Assembly: GCF_002289575.1 (NCBI RefSeq)
Contig: NZ_NTGA01000014.1
Location: forward strand, 89,941 to 153,940
Length of the DNA stretch: 64,000 nt
Origin: Dietzia natronolimnaea
Lineage (GTDB): Bacteria; Actinomycetota; Actinomycetes; Mycobacteriales; Mycobacteriaceae
Reading direction: 5' to 3'
Shown: piece by piece, positions 35,182-43,245 of the stretch
How positions within the stretch are numbered: position 1 is the first letter of the stretch
Layout of the letters: every line of letters begins with the position of its first letter
Translations under genes and position numbers: made by a program
Notes under the pieces: model-generated
Seen by the model: the letters and a program-made list of their open reading frames with translations, nothing else
Databases searched by the model: none
What the model was told of the DNA's origin: nothing

Positions 35182-35366
35182 GGTTCCGACCGTAACGCCG
35201 ATCACGGTTCGGTGCCGGGGGTCGAGCCGATCGTTGCCGGTCGGAAATGTGTGGGCGCCTCCACCCCGGCGCCCACCCCGGCTTCACCCCCCGGCTCAAC
35301 CCTGTCGCCCACTACAGGCGATGTAACGGATGTGACTTATGAGACGAAAGATGCGTAAGTGAACTC

Positions 35367-35385
35367 ACGGCAGTAGTCTTGCCGT
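35367..35385 (+). promoter_or_regulatory. Small hairpin upstream of first CAP-like gene
   Basis: ACGGCA (35367-35372) and TGCCGT (35380-35385) flank GTAGTCT in the leader of the secreted protein gene. The AT-rich stretch just upstream (TGACTTATGAGACGAAAG) may contain the promoter. The significance is unclear. Confidence 0.35.
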
Positions 35386-35440
35386 CAACGATCCCCGCCG
35401 GGCCCGGCTCCGGCCGCCGCCCGAGGAAAGGACAACCCAC

Positions 35441-36022
35441 GTGCGTCATCCCATCCGCTCCGCCGTCGTCGCCGGCGCTTCGGCCCTGCTGCTCGCCACC
35501 GGCGCGGGCACCGCGTCCGCCCAGGGATCCCTGGAGCTCGCCCTCCCGTTTCCCCTGGACGTCCCCGGCCTGGCTTCGCTGATCCCGGGCGCGACCGCAC
35601 CGGGGGCCGCGACGGTGGCCGCACAGGACGCTCCTCTCGTCGTGGTCCCGCCCGAGGTTGCCCGGAAGGCATTCGAGGGCAGCGTCGTCGCCGGGGTCAA
35701 CGAGGCGCGCACCGCGGTCGGCGCCGAGCGTCTGGTCACCGATCCGGTTCTGTCCGTCGAGGCCGAGGTCCGCGCGGACCAGCTGGCCGCCGGCGACCCC
35801 ACGACCGGCGACCTCCCGGTCCCCGAGAGCGGCGAGACCCGCGACCGCACCGTGTTGACTCTGCCCCCGGAAGCCACACCGCAGAACGTGCTCACCGCCA
35901 TGGTCACCGACACGGGCATGCGCGAACGCATGCTGGACGGCGGATTCGCAAAGGTCGGGGTGGGCACCGCCACCGACGGGGACGGACGAATCCACGTAGT
36001 GCTGGACTTCGAACGGGGGTGA
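35441..36022 (+). CDS. Secreted CAP-like protein, degenerate
   Basis: 193 residues with a signal peptide (residues 1-28, ending ATGAGTASAQG). The mature part contains VVAGVNEARTAVGAERLVTD and MRERMLDGGFAKVGVG, which match the start and end of the CAP (SCP/PR-1) fold. The usual HxxxR and His/Glu cleft motifs are not visible, so it may be an inactive or lipid-binding member. GTG start with AGGAAAGGA upstream. It lies 138 bases before a clearer CAP gene on the same strand. Such short CAP proteins are frequent in mycolate bacteria. Confidence 0.6.
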   Translation: MRHPIRSAVVAGASALLLATGAGTASAQGSLELALPFPLDVPGLASLIPGATAPGAATVAAQDAPLVVVPPEVARKAFEGSVVAGVNEARTAVGAERLVTDPVLSVEAEVRADQLAAGDPTTGDLPVPESGETRDRTVLTLPPEATPQNVLTAMVTDTGMRERMLDGGFAKVGVGTATDGDGRIHVVLDFERG

Positions 36023-36115
36023 CCGCGCCGGCGCACCGCCGGTTAACAGTGTGAAAATACGGCTAGATTTCCCAAGTCCTTTAGCCCGGAACGGTTTTGG
36101 TCTCTACCGTGGCTC

Positions 36116-36144
36116 CTGCACGCCCTCCCCCTCGGGACGTGCAG
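36116..36144 (+). promoter_or_regulatory. Hairpin in the leader of the second CAP gene
   Basis: CTGCACG (36116-36122) pairs with CGTGCAG (36138-36144), leaving a C-rich loop. The right arm ends 16 bases before the GTG start, near the ribosome binding site GGAG, so it could influence translation. It does not match a riboswitch known to me. Confidence 0.4.
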
Positions 36145-36160
36145 GAATGGAGTCCCTCCC

Positions 36161-36709
36161 GTGCGCCGAACTTCCCCTCGTTTCGTCAAGCCCCTCGCCG
36201 TTGTCGCCGCCGCCACCATGGCGGTCGGCGGACTCGGAGTTCCCGCCGCGTCCGCGCAGCAGTTCCTCGTCCCGGGGTCGTCCTTCGGGGTCGCCATCGG
36301 CGGCGGCGGTGGCACCGCCCCGGCACTCGATCCCACGAGCGCCGAGTACCGTCAGCAACTCCACGACGCCACCAACGCGGCCCGGGTCGCCAACGGCCGC
36401 GCGCCGCTGCCCTCCAATGACGCGCTCGTGCAGTTGGCCACCGCCTGGAGCCAGGTCCAGGCGGCGGAAAACCGGATGTACCACAACCCCGACCTGCGCA
36501 ACCAGGTTCCCAGCGGCGCCACCCGCTGGTCGGAGAACGTGCTCCAGAACTGGCGCAATGCCACCCCGCAGCAGCTCGTCAACCAGTGGATGGCCTCGAC
36601 CGGACACCGGATCAACCTGCTGCGCACCGATCACACCTCCATGGGCATGGGCGTCGCCGTGGCCGGCGACAACCGGCTCTACGCCACGCAGGTGTTCATC
36701 CGCAGCTGA
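36161..36709 (+). CDS. Secreted CAP-domain protein
   Basis: 182 residues. The signal peptide ends near AASAQQ (residue ~33). The CAP domain spans about 60-182, starting LHDATNAARVANGRAPL. Family motifs include ATAWSQVQAAENRMYHN, WSENVLQN and NQWMASTGHRINLLRTDHTSMGMG. The last contains the conserved H-R-x-N-L segment of the CAP family. Bacterial members are extracellular and of unclear activity; lipid binding or wall association is proposed. GTG 36161 follows GGAGTCCCTCCC. Confidence 0.85.
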   Translation: MRRTSPRFVKPLAVVAAATMAVGGLGVPAASAQQFLVPGSSFGVAIGGGGGTAPALDPTSAEYRQQLHDATNAARVANGRAPLPSNDALVQLATAWSQVQAAENRMYHNPDLRNQVPSGATRWSENVLQNWRNATPQQLVNQWMASTGHRINLLRTDHTSMGMGVAVAGDNRLYATQVFIRS

Positions 36710-36735
36710 CCCGGGCCCGGGCATGCGCCGACCCG

Positions 36736-36795
36736 TCGAAAAGGACGTTCCGCACACGTTTCGCGAGAAGCGGGTGTGCGGAACGTCCTTTTCGA
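36736..36795. terminator. 22-bp perfect inverted repeat between CAP and bioQ genes
   Basis: Arms 36736-36757 and 36774-36795 are perfectly complementary over 22 bases, starting TCGAAAAGGACG and ending CGTCCTTTTCGA, with a 16-base loop. The A-run on one arm and the T-run on the other allow it to end transcripts from both the CAP gene (+) and the tetR-type gene (-). Confidence 0.85.
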
Positions 36796-36834
36796 TGCGC
36801 GGGGCCGGCCGATGCGCGGACCCGGCCGGGACGC

Positions 36835-36896
36835 GGGCCCGGCCGGGGCGCGCCGTCAGCCGGGGCACGGGCCCGGCCGGGGCGCGCCGTCAGCCG
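36835..36896 (+). repeat. 28-bp direct repeat at the bioQ 3' end
   Basis: GGGCCCGGCCGGGGCGCGCC followed by GTCAGCCG occurs at 36835-36862 and again at 36869-36896. The second copy includes the stop codon of the regulator gene (36890-36892). This is probably a local duplication. Confidence 0.7.
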
Positions 36897-37426
36897 CCGA
36901 GTCCCGCCAGTAAGGCCTCGAGCCCCTCGTTGAATCGCGAATCGTAGTCGACGCGTGGCATCGCGGGGTCCACCGCGGCGAGATTGTGGTGGGTCTGCTC
37001 CTCGATCGTCACCCCCAGGACATACGCGGTGAGCGCCGTGGTCAGGCCCGCCGCCCGATCGCCACCCCCGTGCCGCGCACCCGTGCGTGCGACCGCGTCG
37101 ACCACCGGGTTCACCGCACCGGCCGCGAGACCGAGCGCCACGATCTCGGCCCCGTCGGGCACCCCCGCGACAGCGGCCCGCAGTGCCCGGGTCACCCCGC
37201 GCAGTTCGTCCGCTGCAGATGCGCCGGCCTCCACCGGGGCCACGTCCGCCAGGACCCGTTCGGCGACGGCGGTGAGCAGCGCCTGCTTTGACGGGAAATG
37301 CCAGTACAGGGCACTCGGCTGTACATTCAGCCGCGTCGCTAGCGTGCGCATCGACATGCCGGGCAACCCCGCTTCATGCAGGAGTCCGAGCGCGGTGTCG
37401 ACGACGGCCGACTTGGTAAGTGCCAC
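36890..37426 (-). CDS. bioQ: TetR-family repressor, BioQ-like
   Basis: 178 residues. The N-terminal HTH contains [21 protein letters not shown], the recognition pattern of the family. The C-terminal ligand region (about 60-175) is helical. It is divergent from the biotin operon, with 119 bases between the starts, and three inverted repeats of the BioQ type lie in that gap. BioQ proteins of mycobacteria and corynebacteria repress bio genes, with repression tied to biotinylation status. The assignment combines family, position and operator match. Confidence 0.85.
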   Translation of the reverse strand: MALTKSAVVDTALGLLHEAGLPGMSMRTLATRLNVQPSALYWHFPSKQALLTAVAERVLADVAPVEAGASAADELRGVTRALRAAVAGVPDGAEIVALGLAAGAVNPVVDAVARTGARHGGGDRAAGLTTALTAYVLGVTIEEQTHHNLAAVDPAMPRVDYDSRFNEGLEALLAGLGG

Positions 37427-37475
37427 GACAGGTCACCTTATCGCCCCGCACGCCGCCTTCGAGCCGCGCAAGCCC

Positions 37476-37488
37476 TGAACGCTGTACA
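37476..37488. promoter_or_regulatory. BioQ operator 1 (bioQ-proximal)
   Basis: TGAACGCTGTACA is an imperfect version of the TGAAC-N3-GTTCA palindrome, 50-62 bases before the bioQ start, and may serve autoregulation. Confidence 0.6.
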
Positions 37489-37509
37489 AGTCGACGGATT
37501 CCGGTTACC

Positions 37510-37522
37510 TTAACAGCGTTCA
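37510..37522. promoter_or_regulatory. BioQ operator 2
   Basis: TTAACAGCGTTCA has the right half-site GTTCA intact and one base change in the left. It is separated by a single base from operator 3, so two dimers could bind side by side. Confidence 0.7.
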
Positions 37523-37523
37523 A

Positions 37524-37536
37524 TGAACGGCGTTCA
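37524..37536. promoter_or_regulatory. BioQ operator 3 (bioB-proximal), perfect palindrome
   Basis: TGAACGGCGTTCA has perfect five-base arms around GGC and ends nine bases before the bioB ATG. It abuts the bioB ribosome binding site, so a bound repressor would block transcription and initiation directly. Confidence 0.82.
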
Positions 37537-37545
37537 GGAGGAACC

Positions 37546-38697
37546 ATGGCCACTACGACCACCCGTTGGCACGAGCTCGCGGACCGCATTCTCGATGGCG
37601 GGGCGATCGATGCGACCGAAGCGCTCGCCGTGCTCGACTCGTCCGATGCCGAGCTCATGGAAGTGGTCGCGGCCGCGTCCCGGCTGCGGTTCGAGCACTT
37701 CGGCAACAAGGTCAAGGTCAACTACCTGGTCAACCTCAAGAGCGGCCTGTGCCCGGAGGACTGTTTCTACTGCTCGCAGCGCCTCAACTCCACCGCCGGG
37801 ATCCTGCGCTACACCTGGCTGAACACCGAGGAGGCCGTCACCGCGGCCAAGGCGGGCATCGCGGCCGGCGCCTCGCGCGTGTGCCTGGTCGCCAGCGGCA
37901 CCGGCCCGAGCAACCGCGAGGTCGGCAAGGTCTCGGACATCATCGAGGCCATCAAGTCCGACACCCCGGGCGTCGAGGTGTGCGCCTGCCTGGGCGCGCT
38001 GAAGGACGGTCAGGCCGAGAAGCTCTGCGCGAGCGGCGCCGACGCCTACAACCACAATCTCAACACGGCGGAGAGCCACTACGAGGAGATCTGCACGACC
38101 CACACCTACGCCGACCGCGAGCACACCGTGAGCCAGGCGCACGGCGCGGGCCTCTCGGCGTGCTCGGGCTTCATCGCCGGCATGGGCGAGACCCGCGAGC
38201 AGCTGGTCGAGCTGGCCTTCGACCTGCGCGCCAAGGGCGTCGACTCGATCCCGGTGAACTTCCTGCTGCCCTTCGACGGCACGCCGCTCGAGGGCGTCGA
38301 CACCCTCAACCCACGCGACTGCCTGCGCATCCTGGCGATGGTCCGCCTGGTCAACCCGGGCACCGAGGTCCGGATGGCCGCCGGCCGCGAGCGCCACCTC
38401 GGGCACCTGCAGGGCATGGGCCTATTCATCGCCAACTCCCTGTTCCTGGGCGACTACCTCACCAGCGAGGGCCAGCCCGGCGCCGAGGACCTGCAGATGA
38501 TCGCCGACGCCGGACTCGAGGTGCTGCAGATGGACGGGGCCGGCCAGGTGCCGCACCACCCCGCGACCCCGGGAACGGCTCCCGCGGCAGTGCCCGGTGC
38601 TGCGCCCGTGACGGCGCCCGCCGCGCACGAGAAGCAGGAGAAGAAGGTCGCTATCCGCACGCGCGGTGCCGGCACCAGCGAGCCCGCGAACGCCTGA
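37546..38697 (+). CDS. bioB: Biotin synthase
   Basis: 383 residues. The radical SAM motif CPEDCFYC gives ligands C69, C73 and C76 for the 4Fe-4S cluster. Conserved segments [26 protein letters not shown] and [12 protein letters not shown], and the 2Fe-2S Arg region [11 protein letters not shown], are all present. It inserts sulfur into dethiobiotin. The last ~50 residues, after [10 protein letters not shown], are a low-complexity Ala/Pro extension ending in a basic stretch and are not part of the fold. AGGAGG precedes ATG by four bases. It is the first gene of bioB-bioA-bioF-bioD. Confidence 0.96.
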   Translation: MATTTTRWHELADRILDGGAIDATEALAVLDSSDAELMEVVAAASRLRFEHFGNKVKVNYLVNLKSGLCPEDCFYCSQRLNSTAGILRYTWLNTEEAVTAAKAGIAAGASRVCLVASGTGPSNREVGKVSDIIEAIKSDTPGVEVCACLGALKDGQAEKLCASGADAYNHNLNTAESHYEEICTTHTYADREHTVSQAHGAGLSACSGFIAGMGETREQLVELAFDLRAKGVDSIPVNFLLPFDGTPLEGVDTLNPRDCLRILAMVRLVNPGTEVRMAAGRERHLGHLQGMGLFIANSLFLGDYLTSEGQPGAEDLQMIADAGLEVLQMDGAGQVPHHPATPGTAPAAVPGAAPVTAPAAHEKQEKKVAIRTRGAGTSEPANA

Positions 38698-38698
38698 C

Positions 38699-40018
38699 AT
38701 GTCCGCCCCGCGTCACCTCACCACCTCCCCCGCCGCGCTCCTGGCCGCGGACGCCGAGCACGTCTGGCATCCGTACGGCGGGTTCCCGGCGAGCACCCAG
38801 CCGCTGCCGGTCGTCTCAGCGTCAGGCGTGCGGCTGCGGTTGGCGGACGGCCGCGAGCTGATCGACGGCATGAGCTCGTGGTGGGCGGCCATCCACGGCT
38901 ACCGCCACCCGCACCTCGACGCCGCCGCACACCGGCAGGTCGAGACGATGAGCCACGTGATGTTCGGCGGGCTCACCCACGCGCCGGCGGTGGAGCTGTC
39001 GACCCGGCTCGCGCGCATGGCGCCGGGTGGGCTGAACAAGGTGTTCCTCGCGGACTCGGGGTCGGTGTCGGTGGAGGTGGCCGCCAAGATGGCGCTCCAG
39101 TACCAGCGCTCGCTCGGCCGCCCCGAGCGAACCCGACTGGCCACCTGGCGCGGCGGGTACCACGGCGACACCCTCGCGCCGATGAGCGTGTGCGACCCCG
39201 ACGGCGGCATGCACTCCATGTGGCGGGGCGTGGTGGCCGAGCAGGTGTTCGCGCCCGCGCCGCCGGCCCACTACGACGAGGCCTACGTCGCCGAGCTCGA
39301 GCGCACCATCCGGGAGCACTCGGACCGACTGGCGGGGATCATTGTGGAACCGGTGGTCCAGGGCGCGGGCGGCATGCGCTTCCACCACCCCGACTACCTG
39401 CACGTCCTGCGGCGCCTGGCCGACGAGACCGGCGCGCTGCTGATCTTCGACGAGATCGCCACCGGCTTCGGCCGCACCGGCGCGCTGTTCGCCGCCGACC
39501 ACGCCGGGGTCGCGCCCGACATCATGTGCCTGGGCAAGGCGCTGACCGGCGCATACCTGACCCTGGCCGCGACGCTGACCACCGACCGGGTGGCCGAGGT
39601 GATCAGCGCCGGCGAAGCGGGTGGCCTGGCGCACGGGCCGACGTTCATGGGCAACCCGCTGGCGTGCGCGGTGGCGTGCGCGTCGCTGGACCTGGTGGAG
39701 TCCGGTGAGTGGCGCGAGCGCGTGCCGCGGATCGAGGCGCGCCTGCGCCGCGGCCTGGCGCCGGCGCTCGAGGTGCCCGGAGTGCTGGACGTGCGGGTGC
39801 TGGGGGCGATCGGCGTGGTGCAGCTCGACCGGCCGGTGGAGATGACGACGACGACAACGGCGATCACCTCCCACGGCGTGTGGCTGCGCCCATTCCGGGA
39901 TCTCATCTACACGATGCCGCCGTTGGTCTCTACGGATGAGGAGATCGATCAGATCTGCGACGCCGCGGTGCACGGGGCAGCAGTGGCGGGGGCGGCAGCA
40001 GCGGGGGCTGCCCGATGA
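38699..40018 (+). CDS. bioA: Adenosylmethionine-8-amino-7-oxononanoate aminotransferase
   Basis: 439 residues, a class III PLP aminotransferase. The PLP lysine is K280 in [16 protein letters not shown]. The substrate-side motif [14 protein letters not shown] near residue 62 is diagnostic of BioA, as is HPYGG (about 24-28). It transfers an amino group from S-adenosylmethionine to KAPA, giving DAPA. The ATG overlaps the last codon region of bioB by one base past its TGA, and the gene ends overlapping bioF by four bases. A Gly/Ala-rich tail closes the protein. Confidence 0.95.
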   Translation: MSAPRHLTTSPAALLAADAEHVWHPYGGFPASTQPLPVVSASGVRLRLADGRELIDGMSSWWAAIHGYRHPHLDAAAHRQVETMSHVMFGGLTHAPAVELSTRLARMAPGGLNKVFLADSGSVSVEVAAKMALQYQRSLGRPERTRLATWRGGYHGDTLAPMSVCDPDGGMHSMWRGVVAEQVFAPAPPAHYDEAYVAELERTIREHSDRLAGIIVEPVVQGAGGMRFHHPDYLHVLRRLADETGALLIFDEIATGFGRTGALFAADHAGVAPDIMCLGKALTGAYLTLAATLTTDRVAEVISAGEAGGLAHGPTFMGNPLACAVACASLDLVESGEWRERVPRIEARLRRGLAPALEVPGVLDVRVLGAIGVVQLDRPVEMTTTTTAITSHGVWLRPFRDLIYTMPPLVSTDEEIDQICDAAVHGAAVAGAAAAGAAR

Positions 40019-41250
40019 CCGAGCAGTCGCGCTCCCCCGCCCTGGACTGGCTCGACGCCGCCGCCGAGGACCGGGCGGCCCGGCACGTGGACCGCGTGCT
40101 GCGACCCCGGCCCGCCCACGACCGCGTGATCGACCTGGCCTCCAACGACTACCTGGGGCTGGGGCGGCACCCCGAGGTGATCGAGGGCGCGGTCGAGGCG
40201 ACCCGCCGCTGGGGCGCGGGCTCGACCGGGTCGCGGCTGGTCACGGGCACGACGAGCGACCACTCCGCGCTGGAGTCCGAGCTCGCCGAGTTCACCGGCA
40301 CACCGGCGGCACTGGTGTTCTCCTCCGGGTACACGGCCAACCTCGGGGCCGTGGTCGCGCTCTCCGGGCGGGGATCGCTCATCGTCTCCGACGGGGGCTC
40401 TCACGCCTCCCTGGTGGATGCGTGCCGGTTGTCGCGGGCGCGCGTTGTCGTCGTCGACAGGGGTGACGTCGCAGCGGTGGCCCGGGCCCTGGCCGGGCGG
40501 ACCGAGGAGCGCGCGCTGGTCGTCACCGACTCGGTGTACAGCGCCGACGGCCACCTCGCGCCGCTGCTCGCCCTCCACGGGGCGTCCCGGGCGCACGGCG
40601 CGGTGCTGCTGGTGGACGAGGCCCACGGGCTGGGCGTGCGCGGGACCGGCGGGCGGGGGCTCGTCGACGAGGTGGGGCTGGCCCGGTTCGAGGACGTGGT
40701 GGTCACGGCGACGCTGTCCAAGGCGCTCGGCTCGCAGGGCGGAGTGGTTCTGGCCTCGGAGCGGGTACGCGAGCACCTCATCGACACCGCCCGCACGTTC
40801 ATCTTCGACACCGGCCTCGCGCCCTCCAGCGTGGGTGCGGCGCGGTCGGCACTGGCCGTGTTGCGGCGGGAGCCCGAGCGGGCCCGCCGCGTGCTCGAGG
40901 TGGCCGAGCACCTGGCCGCGGTGACCGGTGCGGACCGCCCGCGGTCGGCCGTCGTGTCGGTGATCCTCGGTGATCCGTCGCGCGCCGCGTCGGCGGCCGC
41001 TCGCTGCGCTGAGCTGGGTCTTCGGGTGGGGTGTTTCCGTCCGCCGTCGGTGCCCGAGGGCACCGCCCGCCTGCGGCTCACGGCGCGGGCGGACATCTCC
41101 GACGCCGACCTGGCCCGCGCGAGCGAGGTGCTGGCCCGGGTGCTCGAGGAACACGGCCACCGACTCACCGACTCCTCGGCCTACCTCGGATCGACCGGGG
41201 CCTCGCGTTCCGCCGCCTCGGCGGGGGCCTCCACAGGGGTCCACTCGTGA
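40015..41250 (+). CDS. bioF: 8-Amino-7-oxononanoate synthase
   Basis: 411 residues, alpha-oxoamine synthase family. The PLP lysine is K236 in [28 protein letters not shown] holds the cofactor Asp/His. [11 protein letters not shown] and [13 protein letters not shown] are standard N-terminal motifs. It condenses pimeloyl-thioester with alanine to KAPA. The C-terminal ~30 residues are Ser/Ala-rich and unconserved. Start overlaps bioA and stop overlaps bioD. Confidence 0.95.
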   Translation: MTEQSRSPALDWLDAAAEDRAARHVDRVLRPRPAHDRVIDLASNDYLGLGRHPEVIEGAVEATRRWGAGSTGSRLVTGTTSDHSALESELAEFTGTPAALVFSSGYTANLGAVVALSGRGSLIVSDGGSHASLVDACRLSRARVVVVDRGDVAAVARALAGRTEERALVVTDSVYSADGHLAPLLALHGASRAHGAVLLVDEAHGLGVRGTGGRGLVDEVGLARFEDVVVTATLSKALGSQGGVVLASERVREHLIDTARTFIFDTGLAPSSVGAARSALAVLRREPERARRVLEVAEHLAAVTGADRPRSAVVSVILGDPSRAASAAARCAELGLRVGCFRPPSVPEGTARLRLTARADISDADLARASEVLARVLEEHGHRLTDSSAYLGSTGASRSAASAGASTGVHS

Positions 41251-41993
41251 CCGCCGCGGCCACGCCCGTCGTCGTCACCGGCACCGGGACCGACGTCGGC
41301 AAGACCATCGCCACCGCCGCGCTGGCCGCGCTCGCGCACTCGACGGGCCTGGACGCGGGGATCTGCAAGCCGGTGCAGACCGGCCTGAGGCCCGGTGAGC
41401 CCGGTGACGCGGACGAGGCCGCGCGACTGTCGGGGACCCGGCGCGTCCTGGAGGTGCGGCGCCTGCCCGATCCGCTGGCCCCGGAGACCGCCGCGCGAGT
41501 GGCCAGGATGCCACAGGCGACGCTCGACGAGCTCCTCGGGCCGATCCGGCGGTGGCTCGATGTAGCCCAAGACACCCCCGCCCCGACCGGCCGGCTAGAC
41601 CTGATCGAGGGCGCCGGTGGCGTGTTCGTGCGCCTGGGCACCGACCTCACGGTGCTCGACCTCGCCCGGTCACTCGCCGCCCCGGTGGTCGTGGTGGCCC
41701 GCGCGGGACTGGGCACACTGTCCGACACCGAGCTCACGGTCCGCGCTATCGAGGCAGGGGGGCTCCGGTGCGCCGGGATCGTGATCGGATCGTGGCCGTA
41801 CGACCCTGACCTCGCCGAGCGCCTCAACCTGAAGGACCTGCCCCGCCTCACCGGGGTGCCGGTGCTCGGCCGGGTGCCCGCGGGGGCCGGACAGCTGGAT
41901 CCCGAGGAATTCACCCGTCACGCGGCGGAGTGGTTCGGCGTAGACACAATCGGCGAACTCCGTCAGTCGCGACTCGCCGCTATCGACTGTTGA
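41247..41993 (+). CDS. bioD: Dethiobiotin synthetase
   Basis: 248 residues. The Walker A motif GTGTDVGKT lies at residues 12-20. KPVQTG is the substrate/Mg2+ loop, and LIEGAGGVFVRLG is the second phosphate-binding motif. It closes the ureido ring of dethiobiotin with CO2 and ATP. GTG 41247 overlaps the bioF stop by four bases; a longer reading upstream would lie within bioF. It ends the operon. No bioC/bioH-type gene for pimeloyl synthesis is seen in the window. Confidence 0.94.
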   Translation: MTAAATPVVVTGTGTDVGKTIATAALAALAHSTGLDAGICKPVQTGLRPGEPGDADEAARLSGTRRVLEVRRLPDPLAPETAARVARMPQATLDELLGPIRRWLDVAQDTPAPTGRLDLIEGAGGVFVRLGTDLTVLDLARSLAAPVVVVARAGLGTLSDTELTVRAIEAGGLRCAGIVIGSWPYDPDLAERLNLKDLPRLTGVPVLGRVPAGAGQLDPEEFTRHAAEWFGVDTIGELRQSRLAAIDC

Positions 41994-42033
41994 GTAGGTA
42001 GAATAAGCCCGACGACGACCCAGGGAGGACCCC

Positions 42034-42216
42034 TTGTCGACCCGCATCGGACCCACCACGGATCAAGCTCTCGCTGGTGCCCTGGTCGGCCACCGGATGG
42101 CAGGAATGGAGCCCACCGAGACCGACCGAGCGATAGCCCGCCGCCAACTCTCCGGCGAACTGACGGTCGACGACGCCGTGCGAGAGGCGATCGCTGCCGC
42201 AGTACACGCCCGCTGA
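42034..42216 (+). CDS. VbhA-type antitoxin with altered inhibitory motif
   Basis: 60 residues, helical, with the VbhA-family end TDRAIARRQLSGELTVDDAVREAI. In the family, a helix near the N-terminus carries S/T-x3-E-G, whose Glu enters the Fic active site and blocks ATP orientation. The matching stretch reads ALVGHRMAGMEPTE, so neither the Ser nor the Glu is obvious. TTG start with GGGAGG six bases upstream. The gene precedes the Fic gene by only a few bases, the classic arrangement of class I Fic antitoxins. Confidence 0.8.
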   Translation: MSTRIGPTTDQALAGALVGHRMAGMEPTETDRAIARRQLSGELTVDDAVREAIAAAVHAR

Positions 42217-42225
42217 CTTCGGTTG

Positions 42226-43245
42226 ATGAGCCCCCGAGATCCTTACGCGGACTCCTCGGGGGTTCTTCGTAATCGGCTCGGCATCCGGGACCCGGTCACC
42301 CTCGCAGCAGCCGAGAGCGCCGCAGCTTTTCAACGCGTTATACAACTCGAGCTGCATCCCATCGAGGGCCAGTTTGACCTCGCCCACCTCCTAGCGATTC
42401 ACCGTCACATCCTTCAGGACGTCTACACCTGGGCCGGCGAGCTCCGCACAAGCGACACTGCCGCTTTCGACATCCCCCACGCCCGGCCGCAGTTCCTGGC
42501 CGATGAACTCGACCGGGTTTTCGGCCAGATCGCCTCCCGGCCGCCCAGCACCACCGACTCCGACGCCGCCACCGACACCGTCGCCGTGCACTGGTCCGAG
42601 CTCACGCTGGTCCACCCGTTTCGCGACGGGAACAGCCGCAGCCAACGAGTCTTCTTCGACCAGATGTTCCGGCATGCCGGATGGGCTGTCGACTGGGCCG
42701 ACGTCGATGCTGCAGCAGCTCACGCCGCGCGCCACATGGCTTGGCACAATCGGCCCGATTATCTCGCCGACCAGCTTCGAGACGCCGTCTACCCCGCAGC
42801 AGAACTCGCTGACGGCCACCTCTCCGCCACTCAGGGGAGGCGCTCTACCCTCGACGCCACCGAGCACTTCCGCGCCATGTGTGAACACCACAAGGCCAGC
42901 GCCAGGACGCCCTACGGGCGCCCGGCGCCGACACAGGGTTACCCCATCCTGTGTCGGCGCTCGCTCCCGCCTATCCCCTGGGCTGTCATCGACGCGAGGG
43001 GGTCGACGCTCCTAGTCACCGACGGGCGATGTTCAGCCGACGTGCCAGTGACGGCGGATGAGCTCCTCCCGGGCGGCCTCGTCGTCGTCGCCCTTCCCAC
43101 CAGCTACCTCGTCGGCCTCGGCGTCGGCGTCGCGCAAGCCGGCGAGAAGGGCGTCGATGAGTTGCTCGGGGAAGACGCCGTCGGCTTCGAACATCTCTCG
43201 CTCGGCCTCCAGCACGTCGGCCGCCTCCCCGCACGAGGTGGGTAG
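42226..43245 (+). CDS. Fic-domain AMP-transferase toxin, 3' end probably extended
   Basis: The open frame has 339 codons. The Fic core spans about residues 15-200, with HPFRDGNSRSQR at 130-141 (catalytic His130; consensus HPFx[D/E]GN[G/K]RxxR, so Ser replaces Gly/Lys) and the beta-hairpin region TWAGELRTSDTAAFDI near 67. It should AMPylate a cellular target, such as gyrase or topoisomerase IV in VbhT-type toxins, when released from the antitoxin. Beyond about residue 230 the frame reads through a strong hairpin at 42925-42960 and then 213 bases antisense into the next gene, so the natural C-terminus was probably near 230. The first codon could be TTG 42223. Confidence 0.82.
   Translation: MSPRDPYADSSGVLRNRLGIRDPVTLAAAESAAAFQRVIQLELHPIEGQFDLAHLLAIHRHILQDVYTWAGELRTSDTAAFDIPHARPQFLADELDRVFGQIASRPPSTTDSDAATDTVAVHWSELTLVHPFRDGNSRSQRVFFDQMFRHAGWAVDWADVDAAAAHAARHMAWHNRPDYLADQLRDAVYPAAELADGHLSATQGRRSTLDATEHFRAMCEHHKASARTPYGRPAPTQGYPILCRRSLPPIPWAVIDARGSTLLVTDGRCSADVPVTADELLPGGLVVVALPTSYLVGLGVGVAQAGEKGVDELLGEDAVGFEHLSLGLQHVGRLPARGG
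42925..42960. terminator. 13-bp hairpin inside the Fic open frame
   Basis: GCGCCGACACAGG (42925-42937) and CCTGTGTCGGCGC (42948-42960) form a perfect stem with a 10-base loop. It lies 73 bases beyond the stop of the minus-strand glutamine synthetase-like gene and within the Fic frame at about codon 234-245. It fits a bidirectional terminator whose Fic-side stop codon has been lost. Confidence 0.8.

Noticed and set aside
36023..36160. Possible ydaO-type (c-di-AMP) riboswitch before the CAP gene
   Set aside because: The conserved core sequences of that class are not visible; only a simple hairpin is present.
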